The notes beneath the pieces are model-generated. The model saw only the letters and a program-made list of their open reading frames with translations. It searched no databases and was not told where the DNA came from. Positions 37,342-46,407 of a DNA stretch of 64,000 bases are shown in pieces. Every line of letters starts with the position of its first letter. The first letter of the stretch is position 1. A program made the translations under genes and the position numbers. The DNA comes from Bordetella genomosp. 1 (lineage in GTDB: Bacteria; Pseudomonadota; Gammaproteobacteria; Burkholderiales; Burkholderiaceae_B), in assembly GCF_002261335.1 (NCBI RefSeq), contig NZ_NEVL01000005.1, forward strand, positions 62,001-126,000, read 5' to 3'.

Positions 37342-37893
37342 TCAGTCGAGCGCGGCGTCGCGCTCGGGACCGGGCTTTTTCATCAGCTTGCGCTGCAGGG
37401 TGCGCCGGTGCATGCCCAACAGGCGCGCCGCCGCCGATACGTTGCCGCCCGACTCATGCAGCGCCTGCTGGATGTGCTCCCATTCTAGGCGGTGCAATGG
37501 CGTCATGGTCGACTCAATCGTAACGGTTTCTGGCTTCATGAGCCCGAGCGTGCGCAGGATCATGGGCGCCGTCGCCGGCTTGGGCAGGTAGTCGTCGGCG
37601 CCGCGCTTGATCGCCTCGACCGCCGTCGCCACGCTGGCGTAGCCGGTGACCAGCAGGATGCGCATGTCGGGCCGCAACGCCCGCAGCGGCCGGATCAGCG
37701 TGAGGCCGGAATCTTCGCCCAGCCGCAGGTCCACCAGCGCGAAGGCCGGCCGGATCTCCTCGGCCACCTTGAGCGCCTCGGCGATGTCGCAGGCCACGCG
37801 CGTTTCGAGGCCCCGGCGCGCCAGGCTGCGTTGCAGCGTGCGCACGTAGAGCTCGTCGTCGTCGATCAACAGACCGTATTCAGAGGGATCCAT
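37342..37893 (-). CDS. regA: Redox response regulator RegA/PrrA/ActR
   Basis: A 183-residue response regulator, the usual RegA length. The receiver domain has the acidic pair DDD near residue 11, phospho-acceptor Asp in ALVDLRLGEDSG and Lys in YLPKPAT; the short C-terminal Fis-type helix-turn-helix NVSAAARLLGMHRRTLQRKL is the highly conserved RegA DNA-binding motif. It starts six bases after the regB stop, so the pair is one operon. RegA homologues control respiration, nitrogen and carbon assimilation genes in response to redox state; cyoABCD directly downstream carries two matching sites. Confidence 0.93.
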   Translation of the reverse strand: MDPSEYGLLIDDDELYVRTLQRSLARRGLETRVACDIAEALKVAEEIRPAFALVDLRLGEDSGLTLIRPLRALRPDMRILLVTGYASVATAVEAIKRGADDYLPKPATAPMILRTLGLMKPETVTIESTMTPLHRLEWEHIQQALHESGGNVSAAARLLGMHRRTLQRKLMKKPGPERDAALD

Positions 37894-37899
37894 CGTGTT

Positions 37900-39102
37900 T
37901 TAAGTTCCCGAACCTTCGAGGGGCAGATAGAACCGGATGCACGCGCCGCCCCCGTCGGCAGCGGTGATCGTCATTTCTCCGCCCAGTTGTTCCACTGTCG
38001 CGTGGGACAGCGCCAATCCTACCCCGAGCCCGCCCGGCTTGCCGCTGTTGAACAGCGTGATGGCCGGCAGCACGGTGTGGTCGGGATCGAAACCCCGGCC
38101 GTGGTCGCGCACCTCGCCCCGCAGGGCGCCGTCGCGATACTCCAGATGCAGGTCGATGCGCGGATCGCCCGCCTGCTCGCCCGCGTCCGCCGCATTGTTG
38201 AGCAGGGCCTGCAGCAGGTGCGCGATCGCCGGCTCGACCCGCAACGACGGCGGCAGCGTGCCGGTGCGGCGCAGGTCGATGGTGGGACGCACCAGGCGCC
38301 ACTGGCTCACGACCTTCACCAGATCGACCTCGGTCGGCACGGCAAGGTTCCGGATCCGTTCGCGGCACAGCGCAAGCAGCTCGCGCAGCGTCTGCACGTC
38401 GTCGCGCACGTCGGGATCGTCGACCTCCTCGCCGATCTCGTCGGCCAGCAGGGTCATGGTGGCCAGCGGCGTGTTCAGCTCGTGCGCCATGGCGGCCGCG
38501 TGGGTTGCCAGCGCAACAATGCCTTCGTTGCGCGTGAAACGTTCGCGCAGCAAGGCCAGTTCGCGCTCGCGCACCCGCAGGTCGGCGGCCAGGCGGGTCG
38601 AGAAATACAGCACCACGGCGGCCGAGATCAGGAAGTTCGCGCCCAGGCCGTAGAGCAACAGCAGATAGGTGTTGGGCGTGCCGGAGAGCGGCTGGCCGAA
38701 CACGGCCGCGGCGGTGTAGCCGGTGAGGCTGGCCAGCGCGGCCGCGAAGGCCCAGTTGCGCGGCAGCGCGAACGCCGCCAGCGCGATCAGCACCAGGAAC
38801 ATCGTGCCGAACGGATTGGTGAGCCCGCCGCTCCAGCCCACCATCCAGGCCAGCACCACGATGTCGACCAGCAGGTGGGCGAAGGCGGTGGCAAACGAGA
38901 TGTCGCCGGTGCGGCGCAGCCGCAGGCTGGCATACAGGTTGAACGCCGCGAGCGCGCCCACGCCGAGCCAGAGCGGTTCGAGCGGCAGCGGCAGGCCCAG
39001 CAGGTCGCTGGCCACGAGCACCGTGACGGCCTGGCCCGCGATGGCGAGCCAGCGCAGGCTGCACAGGGTGCGCAGGAACGAAAGGGCGGAACTACCGAGC
39101 AT
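37900..39102 (-). CDS. regB: Redox sensor histidine kinase RegB/PrrB
   Basis: A 400-residue inner-membrane kinase with about six N-terminal helices. The ubiquinone-binding heptapeptide GGLTNPF stands at residues 92-98, matching the RegB motif GGxxNPF. The phospho-acceptor is His207 in MAHELNTPLATM, and Cys246, 39 residues later, matches the redox-active cysteine of RegB. N, G1 and G2 boxes follow (LLNNAADA, DHGRGFD, GGLGVGLALS). The reading frame extends upstream, but the preceding residues are Arg/Pro-rich, so the ATG at 39102 is chosen. It should switch off kinase activity when the quinone pool is oxidised. Confidence 0.93.
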   Translation of the reverse strand: MLGSSALSFLRTLCSLRWLAIAGQAVTVLVASDLLGLPLPLEPLWLGVGALAAFNLYASLRLRRTGDISFATAFAHLLVDIVVLAWMVGWSGGLTNPFGTMFLVLIALAAFALPRNWAFAAALASLTGYTAAAVFGQPLSGTPNTYLLLLYGLGANFLISAAVVLYFSTRLAADLRVRERELALLRERFTRNEGIVALATHAAAMAHELNTPLATMTLLADEIGEEVDDPDVRDDVQTLRELLALCRERIRNLAVPTEVDLVKVVSQWRLVRPTIDLRRTGTLPPSLRVEPAIAHLLQALLNNAADAGEQAGDPRIDLHLEYRDGALRGEVRDHGRGFDPDHTVLPAITLFNSGKPGGLGVGLALSHATVEQLGGEMTITAADGGGACIRFYLPLEGSGT

Positions 39103-39316
39103 ACGTGCGGGAAATGGGCGAGGACGCGAAGAGGCCCGGCCCGGCGGGCCTGCAGGCTGCGGCCCGGCGCGATGCGGGCCGCTTGCGCACCTGCGCGCAA
39201 CAGCGGGCATCACGTCCACGAGGGTGGCGAGCGACCATTGTAGGACTTTTCCGCCACATGAAATTTATGGGTGACGCAACGCGGCGGCTGCGCCCTTCCC
39301 CGCGTGGCCGGCGGGC

Positions 39317-40009
39317 TCAGGCGCGCGCCTGGGCCCAGTCGCGCAGCAGGCCCGGCAGCTCGGCCATGTCGCGGAACACCCGCGCCACGCCGACGGCGCG
39401 CAGGGCATCGGCGCCGCTGTGGCCGACCGGACCCGGGCTGTAGCCGAACACGGTGGCGCCGGCCGCCACCCCGGCGGTCGCGCCGGTGACGGTGTCTTCG
39501 ACCACGGCGCAGCGCGACGCGTCCACGCCCAGCGCGCGGGCCGCCTCAAGATAGACGTCGGGGAACGGCTTGCTGCGCGGCATCTCCTGGCCGCTGAAGA
39601 CGCGGCCGGCGAAGCAGTCGGCGATGCCGACCTTGGCCAGCTGCAGTTCCACCTTCTTGCGATCGGCGCCCGAGGCCACGGCGATACGGCCGTCCAGTTG
39701 CGCGTGCAACGTCCGCACGGCGGCCGGCGCACCGGGGATCTCGACCAGCTCGGCATCGAGCGCGGCGTTGCGGCGCGCGCGGAATTCGAGAATCCAGTCG
39801 TCGGTCAGGCGCTTGCCGGTGCGCTCCTCGATCAGCGGCAATTCGTCGCGCACCGCCTTGCCCGTGAAGATGCGCATGGTTTCCTCGAGCGTGATGTGCC
39901 AGCCCTGCTCACCCAGCATCTGGGTCAGCACGCGGTTGGTGATGGGCTCGGAATCAACCAGAACGCCATCGCAATCGAACAACACGGCATCGAACGGGAA
40001 ATCAGTCAT
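39317..40009 (-). CDS. HAD-family phosphatase
   Basis: A 230-residue HAD-superfamily enzyme of the phosphoglycolate phosphatase/beta-phosphoglucomutase type with an alpha-helical cap. Motifs: I DCDGVLVDSE (nucleophile Asp), II VASGADR, III Lys in SKPFPDVY, IV VVEDTVTG. Cytoplasmic hydrolase of a small phosphorylated metabolite; the substrate is not predictable. It lies 61 bases downstream of the MFS transporter gene end on the same strand. Confidence 0.88.
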   Translation of the reverse strand: MTDFPFDAVLFDCDGVLVDSEPITNRVLTQMLGEQGWHITLEETMRIFTGKAVRDELPLIEERTGKRLTDDWILEFRARRNAALDAELVEIPGAPAAVRTLHAQLDGRIAVASGADRKKVELQLAKVGIADCFAGRVFSGQEMPRSKPFPDVYLEAARALGVDASRCAVVEDTVTGATAGVAAGATVFGYSPGPVGHSGADALRAVGVARVFRDMAELPGLLRDWAQARA

Positions 40010-40070
40010 GGAGCGCGCCAGGCAGGAGTCAGTGTCGGAAGGCAGAGCATACTGCACCCGCCCCCTGCCC

Positions 40071-41342
40071 TCAGCGGCGCGGCGCCCGGCCCCGCGCGTA
40101 GGCCGCGATCGCGGCCAGCTGCAACAGCAGCGCGGCCACCAGCCAGCCGCCGCCCGGCAGCAGGCCGATGGCCACGCCGAACAGGGCGGGCGCGAAGGCA
40201 TAGGCGCCCTGCGAGAACGCCACGATCAGCGGCACCGCGCGGCTCACGTCGGCCGGCGCGAATTCGGCCTGCGCGATGAGCGGCGGCAGCGAGGTGGCGT
40301 TGCCGATGCCCGACCCGAACAGCAGCACCCCGGCCACGAGCCAGGCCGGATGCGCCAGCGCGCCCCAGGCCGCCGCGGCCAGCAACGCCACGCCCAGCCC
40401 CTGCACGGCGTAGGCGGTGCAGGCCACCGCGCGCCGGTCGGCGCCGGGGCCGAGCACGCGCGCCACCCCCATGCGGCCGGCGATCGCGGCGGCGGTGGCC
40501 GCGCCCATCAGCCAGCCCGCCGCATCGAGCCCGAGGCGGGCCGCCAGCCAGCCATAGAGTTGCGCGATGAGACCGATCTGCGCGAACAGCCCCAAGGCCA
40601 TGCCCAGCGCCAGCGTGCGAAAGCGGCGTTCACGCCAGGGCGACACGAGCGGCGCCCGCGCCGGGGCGGGACGCGCGCCTGCCGCGGCCGCGGGCTGCGG
40701 CACGGGCACCGCGCCGTCCGCCGCCTGCCCGAGCGTGGCCGGCGTGTGGCGGAACACGCGCCAGGCCAGCACGCCGACGACAGCCACCATCGTGATGCCC
40801 ACCGCGAGGCCGGCGCCGGCCAACCCCCAACGCGCGATCAACGCGACCCACAGCGGTGCGAAGAGGATGCCGCCCACGCTGGCGCCGTTATAGGCGATGC
40901 CCAGCGCCCAGGGCCGGCGCGCCGCGTACCAGGGTGCGACCAGCGCGTTGACGGCCGCCGCGCCGAGCGCGACCCAGCCCACGCCGCTGGCGAGCGCGGC
41001 CAGCGCCAGCTGCGCGGGCGAGCCGGCCAGCCCCCAGCCGGTCACGCCGAACGCCAGCGCCACCGCGCCGCCCAGCGTGACCGCGGGCACGCCGAAGCGG
41101 CGATACAGCATGGGCAGGCGCGCCACCACCAGCGCGCCGGCCAGGAAATGCAGCGTCACCATGGCCGACACCAGCGCGACGCTCCAGCCGGTGCGCGCCA
41201 CCACCGACTGCAGGTAGACGGGCGGCCCGTAGAAGCCCACGCCCCAGCCGAAGATGGCCAGCACGAAGGTGGCGGCGAGCACGGTCGGGCCGTAGAACGG
41301 CCGCGGCGGCGAAGACGGAGGCATGGCGGAAAGCGTAGTCAT
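40071..41342 (-). CDS. MFS transporter
   Basis: A 423-residue major facilitator with about 12 helices and an Ala/Pro-rich central loop (around residues 195-225). The segment FLAGALVVARLPMLYRRFGVP fits the MFS loop 2-3 region. The substrate is unknown. The ATG at 41342 is the first in frame after the divergent gap; MPPSS at 41324 is an alternative. It is divergent from an ArsR-type regulator with 77 bases between, so the regulator probably controls it. Confidence 0.85.
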   Translation of the reverse strand: MTTLSAMPPSSPPRPFYGPTVLAATFVLAIFGWGVGFYGPPVYLQSVVARTGWSVALVSAMVTLHFLAGALVVARLPMLYRRFGVPAVTLGGAVALAFGVTGWGLAGSPAQLALAALASGVGWVALGAAAVNALVAPWYAARRPWALGIAYNGASVGGILFAPLWVALIARWGLAGAGLAVGITMVAVVGVLAWRVFRHTPATLGQAADGAVPVPQPAAAAGARPAPARAPLVSPWRERRFRTLALGMALGLFAQIGLIAQLYGWLAARLGLDAAGWLMGAATAAAIAGRMGVARVLGPGADRRAVACTAYAVQGLGVALLAAAAWGALAHPAWLVAGVLLFGSGIGNATSLPPLIAQAEFAPADVSRAVPLIVAFSQGAYAFAPALFGVAIGLLPGGGWLVAALLLQLAAIAAYARGRAPRR

Positions 41343-41419
41343 GGTGCAACCCTTGTATGTGATCCACGGGCAGCAGTATCCTTCGTGGCATACACCCACA
41401 CTTCGGCCAGGAGCGAACC

Positions 41420-42145
41420 ATGGATGCAGAATCCGCCGACACGCGCATCGCCCAGGTGGCGGCCGCCATCGCCGATCCGGCGCGCGCCCGCATGCTGTGC
41501 TGCCTGCTCGATGGTTGCGCGCGCACCGCCACCGAGCTCGCCGTGGTCGCCGAGATCGGCGCCTCCACGGCCAGCAGCCATTTCCAGCGCCTGCGCGACC
41601 AGGGTCTGGTGAGCCTCACGGTGCAGGGCAAGCACCGCTACTTCCAGCTTGCCTCGCCCGAGGTCGCCAGCGCGCTCGAGGCCCTGCTGGTGGTCGCGGG
41701 CGTGACGCACACGCCCTTCGTGCCGTCCACGCCGCAGCACCTGCTGCACGCGCGCACCTGCTACGACCACATGGCCGGCACGGTCGCGGTCACGCTGCAC
41801 GACGCCATGTGGGCGCAGGGCTGGCTGGCCCAGGGCGATGCCGATTACGTGGTGACCGCGGCGGGCGCGGACAGGCTGCGCGCGCTCGGCCTGGACCTGG
41901 ACGCGCTGGCGAAGAAGCGCCGCCGCCGCGCCTGCGCCTGCATGGACTGGAGCGTGCGCCGCCCGCACCTCGGCGGCGCGCTCGGCGCCGCGCTGCTGGA
42001 TCTGCTGCTGGCGCGCGGCTGGGTCACGCGCGAACTGGATTCGCGCGCGCTGCGCATCTCGCGCAACGGCGCACGGCAGTTGAGCGCGGCGTTCGGCGTG
42101 TTGCTCGAACACGAGCCCGGCCGGGCCAAGGCGCGCGCGGCATAG
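41420..42145 (+). CDS. ArsR-family transcriptional regulator
   Basis: A 241-residue regulator, about twice the usual ArsR length. Residues about 8-95 form the winged helix (ADPARARMLCCLLDG, then GASTASSHFQRLRDQGLVSL). The C-terminal 145 residues (ARTCYDHMAGTVAVTLHDAM, later KKRRRRACACMDWSVRRPHLGG) are a second domain seen in larger ArsR proteins, with several Cys/His residues that could bind metal or heme. AGGAG precedes the ATG. An imperfect inverted repeat (TGTATG at 41354 and CATACA at 41389, enclosing CCACG/CGTGG) in the divergent gap is a possible operator. Confidence 0.85.
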   Translation: MDAESADTRIAQVAAAIADPARARMLCCLLDGCARTATELAVVAEIGASTASSHFQRLRDQGLVSLTVQGKHRYFQLASPEVASALEALLVVAGVTHTPFVPSTPQHLLHARTCYDHMAGTVAVTLHDAMWAQGWLAQGDADYVVTAAGADRLRALGLDLDALAKKRRRRACACMDWSVRRPHLGGALGAALLDLLLARGWVTRELDSRALRISRNGARQLSAAFGVLLEHEPGRAKARAA

Positions 42146-42226
42146 GGCCGGCCCCGCGCGACGCGCGGATCCGGTTGCGGTGGAATCCAGGGAATCGGCC
42201 CGGGCGGCGCGGGCCGGATCAGGCTG

Positions 42227-42442
42227 TCACTCGAAGCGCGGCGCTTCGTCGAACTCTTCGGACAGGCGCTTGAGCGCGGCCTTCACGGCCAGCTCTTCGG
42301 TGGGAAACGGCGGCTCCGACACCTCGAGCGGCGGAAAGCCGAACACGGTGGCGCGCGCCAGATAGCCCGCCTCTTCTTCGCGGGTTTCGACCTCGAAGTT
42401 GCGCTCGCCGATCCAACCGCTCTTGAACACTTTCCAATCCAT
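42227..42442 (-). CDS. Small acidic protein of unknown function
   Basis: A 71-residue protein starting MDWKVFKSGWIGERNFEVET. It is acidic and soluble, with no membrane helix or known motif. Its clean start, codon use like the neighbours and stand-alone position support a real gene. GGGAG lies about nine bases ahead of the ATG. I do not recognise the family. Confidence 0.65.
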   Translation of the reverse strand: MDWKVFKSGWIGERNFEVETREEEAGYLARATVFGFPPLEVSEPPFPTEELAVKAALKRLSEEFDEAPRFE

Positions 42443-42765
42443 GACTCGACTCCCATGGGGCGGCCGGCGCACGGCCGCGTGATATGTGGCGGACCTATCG
42501 TCGCGCATTCGCGACGACGGCGCAACCGCGTACGCATTGCAGCCGCGCGCGCAAGGCGCGATGGTCGCGCGCGCAACGACTCCGGCGCGACGCACCGCCT
42601 GTCTCGCACCTGAACATGACACGGTCTTGTCTCGCATGCGGCGGGTTGGCAAAGACCCACTAGGGGTATACGCTCATATCCGGCCGGGCGCCCGGTTTTT
42701 TCTTGCGCCACCTTCGGTGCGCGGACGCTCGACTCGCATGTCTCATCCTTCAGGAGCCGCCTTCC
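42443..42765. other. Intergenic region upstream of dps
   Basis: About 320 bases between the small acidic protein gene and dps, which point away from each other. A weak sigma-70-like pair (TTGGCA at 42646-42651 and TATACG at 42667-42672, spacing 15) faces dps. The stretch 42,490-42,600 is rich in CGCG and holds scattered TCGCGC words. No OxyR or IHF site could be assigned with confidence. Confidence 0.35.
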
Positions 42766-43317
42766 ATGGCCAAGAAACTGAATGCCAAAAGCGTGAAAAC
42801 CGCCACGCAGACCCGCAAGCGCCCGCTCGCCACGCCCACCGATCTCGCCGCCGCCGCGACCCGCGACATCTCCGCCGCGCTGAATCAATTGCTGGCCGAC
42901 GTGTTCGCGCTGTATCTCAAGACCAAGAATTTCCACTGGCACGTGAGCGGTCCGCACTTTCGCGACTACCACCTGCTGCTCGATGAGCAGGGCGACCAGC
43001 TGTTCGCCATGACCGATCCGATCGCCGAGCGCGTGCGCAAGATCGGCGGCACCACGCTGCGTTCGATCGGCGACATCGCGCGCCGCATGCGCGTGCTCGA
43101 CAACGACGCCGACTACGTCGAGCCGATCGACATGCTGGCCGAGCTGCGCGAAGACAACAAGGCGCTGGCCGCGGCGCTGCGCGAGGCGCACAACGTGACC
43201 GACGAGTACCGCGACATCGCCAGCTCCAGCCTGATCGAAAACTGGATCGACGAGACCGAGCGGCGCACCTGGTTCCTGTTCGAGGCCAGCCGCCAGGCCG
43301 ACAGCAGCGGCCACTGA
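42766..43317 (+). CDS. dps: Dps-family ferritin-like protein
   Basis: A 183-residue DNA-binding ferritin of starved cells. The N-terminal 25 residues are Lys/Arg-rich (KKLNAKSVKTATQTRKR) and could bind DNA. The ferroxidase-centre motif is present: KNFHWHVSGPHF followed by DEQGDQLF. It should form a dodecamer that stores iron and protects DNA from peroxide damage. CAGGAG precedes the ATG at a good distance. A terminator follows. Confidence 0.94.
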   Translation: MAKKLNAKSVKTATQTRKRPLATPTDLAAAATRDISAALNQLLADVFALYLKTKNFHWHVSGPHFRDYHLLLDEQGDQLFAMTDPIAERVRKIGGTTLRSIGDIARRMRVLDNDADYVEPIDMLAELREDNKALAAALREAHNVTDEYRDIASSSLIENWIDETERRTWFLFEASRQADSSGH

Positions 43318-43352
43318 GGGTCCGGCGTGCCGTCCGGCACGCGGCCCCGCCC

Positions 43353-43386
43353 AGGCATGCCCGGCCCCGGCCGCGCATGCCTTTTT
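43353..43386 (+). terminator. Terminator of dps
   Basis: Stem AGGCATGC (43353-43360) with GCATGCCT (43375-43382), followed by four more T on the plus strand. A second, shorter hairpin (43325-43332 with 43335-43342) lies just before it. Confidence 0.75.
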
Positions 43387-43461
43387 CATGCTCGGGCCAT
43401 GACCGGCCACGCATGACGCGGCGCCCGGAATCCCGGGATTCCGGCCGGGCGGCGCGCCGCG

Positions 43462-44019
43462 CTACTTCTTCTTGACGCCGCCTTCCTGCTGCAGCTGCGC
43501 CGCGGCGCGGACCAGCGATTCGGTGACCATCTCGGAGAGCAGCGGCGCGGAGACCTTCAGCATGTCGGCGCCCACGGCGTTGCCGCGCTCGGTGAACTTG
43601 GCGGCGTCGGGCGACTCGGTGCCCTTGTCGGAGATCGACTTGAGCTCGGCGGTGCTGAAGTGGCGCGTGTAGGCCTGCGCCAGATTGGCGTCCCAGCGCG
43701 GCTGGTACTTGGGTTCGAGCTGGTTGAGCTGGTCGACCACGGCGGCCTCGGCGCGCGGCTGCCCGACCGCCTTGACCAGGTTCGCGTAGGTGTCGGTGCG
43801 GGCCGCGGCCGCGAACGCCATGACCTTCATGCCGGCGCCCAGCTTGTGCTTTTCGACCAGCGTCCTGGCGGCGCCGAGATCGCCCGCGGCACTGGCGGCC
43901 TGCGGCAGGCCCAGCGCCAGCCCGAGGCACAGCGCGCAGGCCGCCCCCAGGCGCGACAGACGCGGCCGCCCCGCCGCCGTTCGAATTCCGTGTCTTGCAG
44001 CACCGACCTCAACGACCAT
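43462..44019 (-). CDS. DUF2059-type secreted protein
   Basis: A 185-residue protein with an N-terminal signal sequence (long basic region, then LGAACALCLGLALGLPQAASA, cleavage near residue 44) and a helical DUF2059-like domain (DQLNQLEPKYQPRWDANLAQ, then YTRHFSTAELKSISD). Probably periplasmic; the function of the family is not known. GAGG precedes the ATG. It lies downstream of lrgAB on the same strand, with 130 bases between. Confidence 0.75.
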   Translation of the reverse strand: MVVEVGAARHGIRTAAGRPRLSRLGAACALCLGLALGLPQAASAAGDLGAARTLVEKHKLGAGMKVMAFAAAARTDTYANLVKAVGQPRAEAAVVDQLNQLEPKYQPRWDANLAQAYTRHFSTAELKSISDKGTESPDAAKFTERGNAVGADMLKVSAPLLSEMVTESLVRAAAQLQQEGGVKKK

Positions 44020-44087
44020 GTTGCACCTCGTTCGACAGGAGTGACCCGCACAGGGGGATAAGTCACTTTACACCGGCCGCGCCGCCC

Positions 44088-44123
44088 CGGGTGCGCCGCC
44101 CGGGTGCGCCGCCCGGGTGCGCC
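44088..44123. repeat. 13-base tandem repeat
   Basis: The unit CGGGTGCGCCGCC is repeated 2.8 times without mismatch (44088-44100, 44101-44113, 44114-44123) between lrgB and the DUF2059 gene. It could vary in copy number by slippage. Confidence 0.85.
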
Positions 44124-44149
44124 AGGTGGCGGCGGAACGACAGCCTTCG

Positions 44150-44842
44150 TCAGGCCGCCAGCAGGTAGGCGATGCCCGGCGTCACGAGCACGTTCGACAG
44201 GCCGGCCAGCACCATCACCAGCCCGGCCACCGAGCCCTCGTCGGCGGCCAGTTCGCGCGCCTTGGCCACGCCCGCGCCGTGCGCGCCCATGCCGAACAGC
44301 GCACCGCGCGCGAGCGACGAACGCAGCGGCAATGCGCGCCGCACGATCTGCCCCATGGCCGCGCCGCACACGCCGGTGAGGATCACGAAGACGGCGGTGA
44401 GATCGGGAATGCCGCCGAGATTGCCGGAAACCGTCATGGCGAACGGCGTGGCGACCGAACGCGGCACCAGGCTCAGGCGCACCTCGTCGGGCAGCTGCAG
44501 CCAGGTGGCCAGCAGCCAGGCCGAGAAGCCGGCGATGGCGCTGCCCACCACCACGCCGATCATCAGGATCGGCCAGTAGCGCCGGATCAGCGCGCGCTCC
44601 TGGTAGAGCGGCAGCGCGAACGACACGATGACCGGACTGAGCATGGCCATCAGCCAGTGGCTGCCGCTCATGTAGTCCTGGTAGCCCGCGTGCAGCCACA
44701 CCGCCAGCGCGAGCAGGAGCGCCGGCGCCAGCACCAGCGTCGAGGTCCACCAGTAGCCGAGCCGGCGATACACGGTGCGCGCGCACAGATAGGCCAGCAC
44801 GGTGGCGGCCGGCCAGAAGAACAGGCTCAGCTCAGGCCGCAT
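44150..44842 (-). CDS. lrgB: LrgB/CidB-family membrane protein
   Basis: A 230-residue inner-membrane protein with about six helices. RSVATPFAMTVSGNLGGIPDLTAV in the middle is the conserved LrgB core, and GMGAHGAGVAKA the C-terminal one. LrgA and LrgB are discussed as holin-like/antiholin proteins or as exporters of small metabolites such as pyruvate or glycolate. It overlaps the lrgA end by 11 bases. Confidence 0.92.
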   Translation of the reverse strand: MRPELSLFFWPAATVLAYLCARTVYRRLGYWWTSTLVLAPALLLALAVWLHAGYQDYMSGSHWLMAMLSPVIVSFALPLYQERALIRRYWPILMIGVVVGSAIAGFSAWLLATWLQLPDEVRLSLVPRSVATPFAMTVSGNLGGIPDLTAVFVILTGVCGAAMGQIVRRALPLRSSLARGALFGMGAHGAGVAKARELAADEGSVAGLVMVLAGLSNVLVTPGIAYLLAA

Positions 44843-45233
44843 GGCGGTTCATCCAGCGATAACACAGGTCGATCACCAGCGCGGTGCTGCCCATCACGAG
44901 CAGGGTGCCGCAGACGATGACGGCAAAGATCTTCAGGCCCAGCATGCCGAGCAGCTCGCGATGATCGAGCAGGCACATCACGGCGGGCACGAAGAACAGC
45001 AGCATCTCGGCCAGCAGCCAGCTGGCGCCGCGGCGGATGTGGGTGGGCCGCAGCCAGCCCGAGGCGAGCAGGAGCAGCACCAGGGCCAGGCCGATCACGC
45101 CGCCCGGAACCGGCAGCGCGAGCGCGGTGGCGGCCAGCTGGCCCAAGGCGGCAAACACCGCGATCAGGCCGATCTGCAGCGCGCGGCTGCGCCGCCAGGC
45201 GCTGCGCGCAAGAATCAAACGACGGGACAACAT
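44832..45233 (-). CDS. lrgA: LrgA/CidA-family membrane protein
   Basis: A 133-residue holin-like protein with four helices: LQIGLIAVFAALGQLAATAL, the P-V-P-G-G-V-I-G-L signature of the family, and a central FFVPAVMCLLD. The start is either the ATG at 45233 or the adjacent GTG at 45236; GGAG upstream is slightly better spaced for the GTG. It forms an operon with lrgB, divergent from a LysR regulator, the usual arrangement for cid/lrg systems. Confidence 0.9.
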   Translation of the reverse strand: MLSRRLILARSAWRRSRALQIGLIAVFAALGQLAATALALPVPGGVIGLALVLLLLASGWLRPTHIRRGASWLLAEMLLFFVPAVMCLLDHRELLGMLGLKIFAVIVCGTLLVMGSTALVIDLCYRWMNRHAA

Positions 45234-45332
45234 CACAACGAAAACTCCGGGCTACGCGTGCTGGCCGGGTTCTGTCGCCCGGCGTCGAGACGCCGCAGAC
45301 ACCGTTTTACGCCTGTGCGCCACATAGATAAA

Positions 45333-45342
45333 ATGAATTCAT
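45333..45342. promoter_or_regulatory. Candidate LysR site between lrgA and its regulator
   Basis: A perfect ten-base palindrome ATGAATTCAT in an AT-rich stretch of the divergent gap, 64 bases upstream of the LysR start codon. It contains a T-N-A dyad core as expected of LysR targets, but the match is short. Confidence 0.35.
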
Positions 45343-45406
45343 AGAATCCCACCCATTCAAAAACGGAATGCAGCGCGCCAGCGCGGCGCAAGGAGTTGCA
45401 GCGGTC

Positions 45407-46294
45407 ATGGATCTGCGCGCATTGCGGGCATTCGTCGAGGTGGTGAAACAGGGCGGCTTCTCGCAGGCGGCCCGTGCCATCCACGCAACGCAGCCCACCG
45501 TCAGCAAGGCGGTGCGCCAGCTCGAAGACGAGATCGGCATGCCGCTGCTCGACCGCCAGTCGCATCCGCCGCGCCTCACCGCGGCCGGCGAGATCGTGCA
45601 TGGCCGGGCCCAGGCCATGCTGGCCGGGCGCGACGACCTGATCGCCGAGCTGCAGGAGCTGCGCGGCCTGCGCCGCGGCGTGCTGCGGCTGGGGCTGCCC
45701 ACGCTGGGCAGCAATCTGCTGTTCGCCCCGCTGTTCGCGCGCTTTCGCAGCCGCTATCCCGGCGTCGAGATCAGCCTCGCGGAGCACGGCAGCCGGCGCC
45801 TCGAAGACATGGTGACGAGCGGCGACATCGAGGTCGGCGCCACGCTGGCGCCGGTGCCGGGGCAGTTCGAATCGCAGGCCGTGGCGCGCGAGCCCATGGT
45901 GGTGCTGCTGCCGCCCGATCATCCGCTCGCGCGCGCGAAGATGCTGCGCCTGGCCCAGCTGCGCGACACGCCGTTCATCCTGTTCGAATCCGGTTTCGCG
46001 CTCAACCATGTGCTGCTCGCCGCCTGCGAGCGCGCCGGCTTCACGCCCGGGGTGGCGGCACGCAGCGGCCAGACCGACTTCATCAGCGCGCTGGTGGCCT
46101 CGGGGCTGGGCGTGGGCTTCCTGCCCGCGCTGGTGGCGCGCGAGCGGCGCCAGCCCGGGCTGCGCCAGGTGCCGCTCGATCCGCGCGACGCGCTGTGGGA
46201 GATGATGCTGATCTGGCGCGCCGGCGGCTATCTGTCGCACGCGGCGCAGGCGTGGCTCGCGCTCACGCGCGAGGTCTACGGCGCCGGCCGCTGA
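45407..46294 (+). CDS. LysR-family regulator of lrgAB (CidR-like)
   Basis: A 295-residue LysR regulator, full length: helix-turn-helix at residues about 16-45 (GGFSQAARAIHATQPTVSKAVRQLE) and a two-lobed effector domain ending near residue 290. An AAGGAG ribosome binding site decides the ATG at 45407. It is divergent from lrgAB, and LysR regulators in that position (CidR) activate these genes in response to acetate or similar overflow metabolites; the same role is inferred here. Confidence 0.9.
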   Translation: MDLRALRAFVEVVKQGGFSQAARAIHATQPTVSKAVRQLEDEIGMPLLDRQSHPPRLTAAGEIVHGRAQAMLAGRDDLIAELQELRGLRRGVLRLGLPTLGSNLLFAPLFARFRSRYPGVEISLAEHGSRRLEDMVTSGDIEVGATLAPVPGQFESQAVAREPMVVLLPPDHPLARAKMLRLAQLRDTPFILFESGFALNHVLLAACERAGFTPGVAARSGQTDFISALVASGLGVGFLPALVARERRQPGLRQVPLDPRDALWEMMLIWRAGGYLSHAAQAWLALTREVYGAGR

Positions 46295-46407
46295 GGCCCC
46301 ATTCCGTTTTCGCATGGCCCGGTTCGAAAGCCGCATGACTGCCCGGCCCCGCCTGTGCCTACCATGGACCATCGCGGCTTTCCCGCCGCGCCATTCCGGG
46401 AGACGGC

